Shown here piece by piece: positions 24,801 through 33,800 of a stretch of DNA of 64,000 nt. Under the pieces are notes generated by a model that saw only the letters and a list, made by a program, of their open reading frames with translations, did no database searches and had not been told where the DNA came from. A program made the position numbers and the translations under genes. This DNA is from Owenia fusiformis. Its lineage: Eukaryota; Annelida; Polychaeta; Sabellida; Oweniidae. The stretch covers positions 36,633,759-36,697,758 of the forward strand of contig CAIIXF020000009.1 in NCBI GenBank assembly GCA_903813345.2, read 5' to 3'. The stretch's first letter is position 1. Each line of letters starts with the position of its first letter.

Positions 24801-27800
24801 GTCATTAACATAATGATTTATCCAAATGAATGTTTCTATCCTTCTGTTTTCGGTTTCTTAAAATCATTATCATTTTTAAACAGTTTCAAACTGTGGAATT
24901 TCCAAATGTGAATTCTTATTTTGATTCTTTCATGTTCAATATGAATAACATAATTTTAAACAGTTTCTCTCGAGTAGATCTTGCACTTATGGCTCAATCT
25001 CTCCACAAATGTGATTTTACAGTAAAATATGATGAAACTAGAGTAACTAGAGTGATTTAGAAATTATAAAATACAGATATAAATTTAAAATTATGATAAT
25101 TGACTCCCATCACTTAGATATAAATAAACAAAAAAGTAACCTCAAAAATCAATAGAAAAGCAAGTCAAAAGTCAGAGATGAGATTATTAAATGTGGGAAA
25201 GTTTGTGAAAAGACTCCAATGATAATGACAAATATAGTTTCAAATATCTCCTTGAGGGACTCCCATATGGCCATAGATCATTTACATATTTTTCTAAGAG
25301 AGACTGTATGTGATGGAATTTTATATCTTCTTTGGGCTATCCATGAATCTCGTTTATAAAAATATTATTAATGTAAAACATGTAACTTAGACTTATGAAA
25401 TAGAATATGATATATTAAAGGAGAGCTTTAACAAAATAATTTTTTGCTAAAAAACTTTACGCACACTACTTGCAAAGGCTTAGGAGAAACTGCATGGTAT
25501 ATCATATTTGAGGCCATGTGCATGAAGAGATAAATGAAAGTTAATTACATATTATGATTTTTTAAGAGATTTCAGAAAGATTGAATCAAGTAAATTTAAA
25601 TTACTGCTATTTGGCAATGTTGAATATAGTTTTCAGTGATTGCCATTTTGGAATTACAATTCAAAATGGCAGCCCCCCTGTAGGTTTCTTTATTACAATT
25701 TTAAAACCATTTTAAAATCCAAATTATCAGTGGCTCTAAATCTTTACAGTAGTCTATTGGCTCTTTAAGTTATACAAATAGAGAAAATGTTAAAAGGTAT
25801 ATACTCCTTCAAGCAGACATGATCAGATGATGTTCCGTGACAAAATTATATAAAGATTTTTTTTCCCAGGGATATCAATATGCTTTTAAGGTAGAACTTA
25901 AAATAGGTAATCAATCATGATGTGTTAGTGTTTGGTTAGGAATTATGGAAGTTATTTTAGAAAATATCAAAAATCATGATGTTCAATAAATTTAATTACA
26001 AAGAATGGTATTATAATGACATATTACATTATGTACCATATGACAGCCTGGTCATTGCCAGATAACCTTGTGATATATCCATGCAATATATTTACAGGCC
26101 ATTCAATTTAATCCGAGAAATTGTTTGCGAGTGTGGCACAGTGCCAGTATCAAATTTGACAATACTCATGGTGAATTCAAGACGTTGGTCAAGTCCATGT
26201 GCCTTGCACTCAGGACATCGGGAAATCGGTTGATCGATCCTACTTATCAGCTGACCCAAATGTGACATAGGCCTAATGGGTCAGCTAGATCAAAATATGA
26301 AAGAGCAGGGGTTTCACTAGAATTTCTCACAACAGGCTAAATAAATGAAAACAACAGGCAAAATTAATGGAAATCATAGATTTAACATTAGTGGGGGGAA
26401 TTTACCCCTATATTTGGCAGAATATTTCAGATGGTGATACAAGTATAAACTTTTGCTTTTCTACTACTTCAAACCTTTTTAAAAAAATCTGTCCCTGTGA
26501 TCGATGGATTTTTTTACTTTTTCCCCCCAAAATCCAAGATGGCCGACACACTATAGCTCGGATAATATATTTAGCTCTTAATTGGCAAATACAGCTGTAA
26601 TATAAAGTTTAAATTGTGTTTTCAGGACTAAATGCACTAATAGGGACATCACATAATACATGTCATGAGCTTAAGTCAAAATAAATAATAATATGGGAGT
26701 TAAGCAAGGTTCATTTCCGGTCCCCCTCTTATTTTGTTCATTTATAAGTTTGTATAACCCTACTCCTATGAATTAAGTATAATGAGTAGGACTGCTCTTA
26801 AATTTTAGATTTTTATGCTCTGCTGCATATCAAATTAGTTTGTTTAAATGACTGTAGCCTAAAGAATTGAAGGATTTCCACAAATAAATTGTTCATCGAG
26901 TACATACATTTACCATGCATTCACAATTACAGACTATTATAGCAACATCATGACCACTAAAAGGAAATTCAAGTATTCATTAAATTTTGGTTGAGGTTAA
27001 AAACATTAATACAGTCCATCAATGTATTCTATGCATTATTGAGTATGAATATAAAATATGTGGTTTTCCATGACTCTTCAGTAAAGAGGAATGAAATACC
27101 AAGCCGGAAGGTGATTTGAAATTTGAGTAAGAATTTGCAAAATTTAATCTAACAAAAAATCTACCATTGTTTGTAGAATTTTGATTAAAGATTAAAATAT
27201 TAGTTCATCCCATAAATAAATCTTATGCATTCTTTCACGGTGTCCAACCCAAACGCTCTTACATGCACAACGAAATGTTTCATTCAAGCGGAAACAGGTC
27301 TAATGAAGTATTTATATAAAATTGTCGTATGGCGTGATCAAGGTTTAGAAAAATATACTCTGGCAAAATATACTCTGATGTTCACCTCAACTAGTTGCAT
27401 GTCTCGACAAATGGGGGTTTTGACCGGAAGAATGACAAATACCTTTCTGAATTTTGATAACTATACTGCTTCGCACAGCTCTTCCTAATTGCTTCAAACG
27501 GCAACAGCAACAGCCATCCAAGTACAATATATCACAGTCATCAAATGGTATACTTGAAATAAGTAACACATACCTCTTATTCCCATTATTGGGGAAATTG
27601 TCAGATGACTCATCATTCCTGTTCGCCATACTCCAGAGTGTTTCTTTGTTTAGTTTCAGTGATGAAGCGCTCAGTCGTGCATGTAAGAGCGTTTGGGTTG
27701 GACACTGTGTCCTTTAATTGTGAACATCAAATAAGTGTATGCCATGACTCCTCAGTAAAGTGGAAGGAAACGATTGGAGGGAAGATAATTTGAAATTTGG

Positions 27801-30800
27801 GTAGGAATTTGCTAATTAGAAATTAGTGTTTTCCATATATTAAACACAAAACAAAATAACATTGAACTTACAACATGAAAAGCTAAAAACTGGTTTCAAA
27901 CAAAAGCTGGTGAAAAGGTAAGGCATGGCTGTCCCAGCTTTCCACTCATTCACAGAAAGTGACACAACCTCAGCTTTCCACGGACATTTCCAGGCCTGGA
28001 AACTGTGGGAAAGGTTTTCTAGTTTGATAGAGGCATTCATCAACATTATGGAAGATCTGTCAAATATCACAGAAAATAGTTATATTACAGAACAAGTGAA
28101 ACAATTGATTATAAATACATCCAGAAAGTGCTTGTTTTGCAAAAAAGAAAGACAAATCGAAAGAATTTCACCTACTCACATGCCTTGGAACAGCACATTA
28201 AAAGAACAGCTTACCAGGCTGGTGTAGTTTGGGAGAAGATGCTAAATTCTTCACCACCTAGCCTTTACGACTGCATCAACTGGGGATGGATCAATAAAGA
28301 AACTGTTTCACCACTTTGGACAACCCAGGCACAGTCCTCCAAAGCCTGCCAAGCTCTTGTACAATGTTCATATAAAAAGCCATGTTCTGTATGCAATTGT
28401 ACAATGTCAGGACTTACATAGTGTGACAGTATTTATGAGATTGAAATTATAACAGAGTAAAAAAGATCCATGTGGAACTCTTTCAAAGGCTATTTTGTAT
28501 TTGGAAGACAATAATTTAATTTGAACCTGAAATATTAGATTGAATGATGTGTCAAATATTATCTTATTCAAGAAAACAGGTTCATTCACTTAAGTTGTTG
28601 CAGAATAAGACCCCACCCAAAATACTAGATGTAAACAACATGCTTTACTACTGAAACAGTATTATTTTTAAACCACATTTATCTCTATATATGAAGCTAC
28701 AGTGTTATTTTTACCAAATTATGCGTATATGGCGGCCATTTTGAATTTTTCTTGAAATAGTGTTCGGTTTTATTGATCACAGGAATGGAATTTTTCCTAA
28801 AGCATAATAACAGATGTAAAAAGTTAGGACTTACATGTACAGACTTGTGCAATTGCACATGCAATTCTGTATAAGTGTTTAACATTTTATGACAGTATAT
28901 ATGAGATTGTGATGATAACAGAGTAAAAAGGAACCATGTGGAACTCCTTCAAAGGCTATTTTATACTTGTAAGACAATAATTTAACTTGAACTTGAAATA
29001 TTAGATTGGATGATGTGTGAAATATTATTCAAGAAAACAGGTTCATTCACTTCAGCTGTTGCAAAATAAGAGCCCTCCCAAAATAGAACCTTGTAGAATC
29101 CCTATATAAAGTCATTTTGTCCAAATTCAAATCATTATGAATGTGACTGTATTTCTAGATGTAAACAAAATGCTTTACTACTGAAACAGTATTATTTTTA
29201 AACCACATTATCTCTATATATGAATCTACAGTGTTCTTTGTTCCAAATTATGCTTATATGGCGGCCATTTTGGATTTTTCTTGAAATAGTGTTCGGTTTT
29301 ATCGATCACAGGGATGGAAATTTTCCTAATAGCATAATAAGAGATGTAAAAAGTCAGGACTTACAAGTACAGACTTCAGTTGTTGCAAAATAAGAGCCCT
29401 CCCAAAATAGAACCTTGTAGAATCCCTATATAAAGTCATTTAGTCCAAACTCAAATCATTAATGAATGTGACTGTATTTCTAGATGTAAACAAAATGCTT
29501 TACTACTGTATCAATATTATTTTTAGACCATATTTTTCTTTATATATGAATCTAGAGTGTTATTTGTACCAAATTATGCCTATATGGCGGCCATCTTGAA
29601 TTTTTCTTGAAATAGTGTTCGGTTTTATCGATCACAGGGATGGAATTTTTCCTAATAATATAAATAACAGATTAAGCCATTAAATTTGCTTGTATCACCA
29701 ATTGAAATATTTTCCAGCAAATTCCCCCAACTACATGGAAAAGTTGAAAAGTCCCTAAAAACAACAGGTGATTTTTTTGTGAAAACAACCAGTGAAAATC
29801 ACCTGTTGCCTGCTGCTTACGAAACCCCTGAAGAGTGTAGAATGTTTTTACAAAATCATAATTTTTTTTATGATATAATGTTTTATGATAAGTCTATACT
29901 GCTGTATGCTTAAATGCTTTGAAAGTACGCCTATCTAATGATGTAAGCTGGTGTGTTTACCTTGTTAAGAGACAGGATAACAAAGACGTAGGTGTTGATA
30001 GAGTCATTTGTTGTTGGCTATGGTGTGTCACCATATGGCCTTCCCATCAGACAAAATATACAAAATACTGGATAAAACTGTCCTAAGCATTGTTTAAAGA
30101 ACAAAGAACTAAACATGTCATAAAACATACTCAAATAAAGTCCAATAGAACATAACTCAGGGGTGTTAATCTAATAATCCAACATAAATAGATATTGGAT
30201 GAAAATACAGATCTCTTGTTTTTCTTCTCTCGGGGGATTCTGTCAAATAATTGTTTAATATTTTGGTAATAAAAGAATAACTATGAAAACAGTGACAGTG
30301 TCAGCTCTGTTGATGAAATTGTGGATGTCTTTGGGCAAAATACCATCCAAAGTAAACAAACTGTACTGTATAATTATGTACTATGCTCAAATGAAGTGAA
30401 ATACACAGATAAAAAAATTAAAGTAAACAAGACACAGAGGGAATAATATTGCTCTACATATATAAGTGAAACATGACAAATAAAATGATAATGCAATGCC
30501 CAAAATTGAAACCACTTTACCTCTGAACATTACTATTACCAAACATTTTAAAAGTTATTGGTATGATTTCTTAATTAATTGTTTATAGCATATAAGTAGT
30601 TGATATTACATAAGTAGAAATACAGATAGGATATCATATGATTCATATTAGCTTATGTTATAATTATTGGCAAGGGGATGTCTGTTTCAGCATTATATAT
30701 AAAAAGCTTCCATAAAATAATACATCATAGCTAATAAATACTCTCACTATGTAACGAGTGCATGTATCATAATACATCATAGCTAATAAATACTCTCACT

Positions 30801-33800
30801 ATGTCATAAGTGTATGTAACATAATACATCATAGCTAATAAATACTCTCACTATGTCATAAGTGTATGTAACATAATACATCAAAGCTAATAAATACTCT
30901 CACTATGTCATAAGTGTATGTAACATAATACATCATAGCTAATAAATACTCTCACTATGTCATAAGTGTATGTAACATAATACATCATAGCTAATAAATA
31001 CTCTCACTATGTCATAAGTGTATGTAACATAATATATTATGGCTGATAAATACTCTCACTATGTCATAAGTGTATGTTACATAATACATCATAGCTAATA
31101 AATACTCTCACTACGTCATAAGTGTATGTAACATAATACATCATAGCTAATAAATACTCTCACTATGTCATAAGTGTATGTAACATAATACATCATTGCT
31201 AATAAATACTCTCACTATGTCATAAGTGTATGTAACATAATACATCATAGCTAATTAATACTCTCACTATGTCATAAGTGTATGTAACATAATATATCAT
31301 AGCTGATAATACTCTCACTACGTCATAAGTGTATGTTACATAATACATCATAGCTAATAAATACTCTCACTACGTCATAAGTGTATGTAACATAATACAT
31401 CATAGCTAATAAATACTCTCACTATGTCATAAGTGTATGTATCATAATACATCATAGCTAATAAATACTCTCACTATGTCATAAGTGAATGTAACATTTT
31501 ATTTATTTTTTTATTTATTTATTTGCCAAACACTTTTTAATCAGTGGCACAATGGAAAATTCCAGTGCGGCAGTACATAGAACAAATACATATTCATAAA
31601 ATACAATACAATACAGATAGATAAAATAAATATGTTAAATTGTACATATGTTATGAGTTTAAAATATCGTTATTAATAGTCACTAAAAATTGTTTGACAC
31701 ACTTGTCAAACAAGAATCCTTGGTCTTTGCCCCAAATACTAAAAACAACATCTCCTAGGCACCACTTTAATTTTTCATTTAAAGGAAGCGTTAAGAACAT
31801 ATTAAATACATCAGGGGAGCATGAGGTTTTAATTCTGTTGTAAAAATCAATCCTTTCACGTTGGTTGTGACTACATGTAAAAAATCTGTGTGTTAAATCA
31901 TCAATTGGATGAAGGGAACAAAGTTTGCAAAAACCATCATCGCATTTTCTTCTTTTGAGGTCAGTTCCAATACCTAAACACCCAGTTCTGGCTTTGAACT
32001 TCAATCTCTGTCCAACAAAATGTACTTGAAGTAAGGTAATTCTCCAGAAATGGGGTTTGTTTGATTGATTCATAAAATTCTAGTGAAGATTTCGAGGAAC
32101 ATTCAGATAGAAAATTACTTTTGTGTTGTTGGGAGGATATGGTCAAAAAAGAATCATACCATTCACTGTCATCTCTAAACACAACATCATCAAGGCCATG
32201 TTCAATTAAAATGTCTTGTATGTTTTCAAAAAATGGCCATAATACATCATAGTTAATAAATACTCTCACTATGTCATAAGTGTATGTAACATAATACATC
32301 ATAGCTAATAAATACTCTCACTATGTTACAAGTGCATGTTGACACGATTATAACTGAACATGTATCTGGTGTTGTTATTTTAGGTCGACCTCCTGTGTGA
32401 TTATGAGACAAAACTGCCCAAGTTTCTACAGAGAAAGGTTTATTATCGCAGTGCAATCATCAAGCCAAATACAGGGAGCAACTCAAACCTTACCATGGTA
32501 CGTCATGTGTGCTTGTCATTGAAGGTCAAATCTTTTTTGACCTTGAGAATGTCATTGAATTTCAAAACTATATTACTATTGAGGATTTGTAGATGTAATG
32601 ATTTTGAAAAACAATTGGTCAAGTTGAAAAACGAGCTTTTTGACCTTTTTTTGACATTGAGAAGGTCATTTGAGGCCAAATCTCAAATCTAAAGTCAGAT
32701 TTGAACTCCTGAAAACTTGGAGAAGATTTTGAAAAAAATTGAAGTCAGTCTAAACAGTATTTGTTAAGTTATTGGAAGTTGTAAGAATTTGTTACAGACG
32801 CCAACCACCAACTCCCAACCACCAATGGCGGTCGAGAAAAAACTGAAACCATAACAATATGTCACCACTTTGGTGTGGCGACATAAAAATGGACTTTCCC
32901 TTCATCCTGCACATTTTACCTGATTTTGCAAGATTAATTCTGATATCACAGACACCTCTTAACACAGTGGGAAGCATTATCACATTCTGTCTTACATGTT
33001 CCAGAAAAAAGTTTGCAGGATCCAGGTCGATTGATTGTGTTAGTTACTTATCATTATGAATTCAGAATACGTTAGAGTTCCTCAGGATAAATATTATTGC
33101 TAAATTATAATAAATACCTATGGAAATTACAAATTCCTTAGGAAATATTCATATAATATGTATCAATCAAATATCATTCAGCAACGATTTGTTTACACAA
33201 TTGTACCACGGATGTAACATTTACACTTTGGCAATAATATGTATTACTAGTTATTTGATTCTCTTTTAGCCTAATTGTATCAGTCAAATGTGCTCCCTCA
33301 TTTACCCAAACTCGTTACACCCCCATTCTTCCAAACAATTTACGCCCCCATTCCTTCAAACACCTTACACCTGAAACAGTTTATCCCAGGCTATAAACTA
33401 ACATAAAACTTAAGTAAAAGTCCTAAAAGTTTATTCTTTCAGTATTAAAATCTGATCTTATACAGAAAATCATAAAATTTAGTAAGTACCTTGTGCCGTG
33501 GTAAAATGTCAAAACTGTTCTGAACATGATTTTCTGAGATGATACTGAAGAATAGTCTGAAAGTATGGAAGGTTTCACAGGGAAGATTCCAAAAAGGAGA
33601 CAAATGATAATTCCCCATAATTACCAAATAGATGAACCAATAAAGACCAAAATATTAAAGAAATATCAAATTAAATCTACTGGACTTCCTAATTTCTCAT
33701 TCCTCTTGACTACAATATAAGTAGACTGAGCCTTCCTCAATTAATCAACATTTGCATGATATAAAATTTATTGTCTTTTACAAATTATAGGTCATTTTTC

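Noticed and set aside
30717-31496. Regular 52-bp repeats considered as a CRISPR array
   Set aside because: There are no unique spacers, the whole unit repeats, and the context is an intron of an animal gene.
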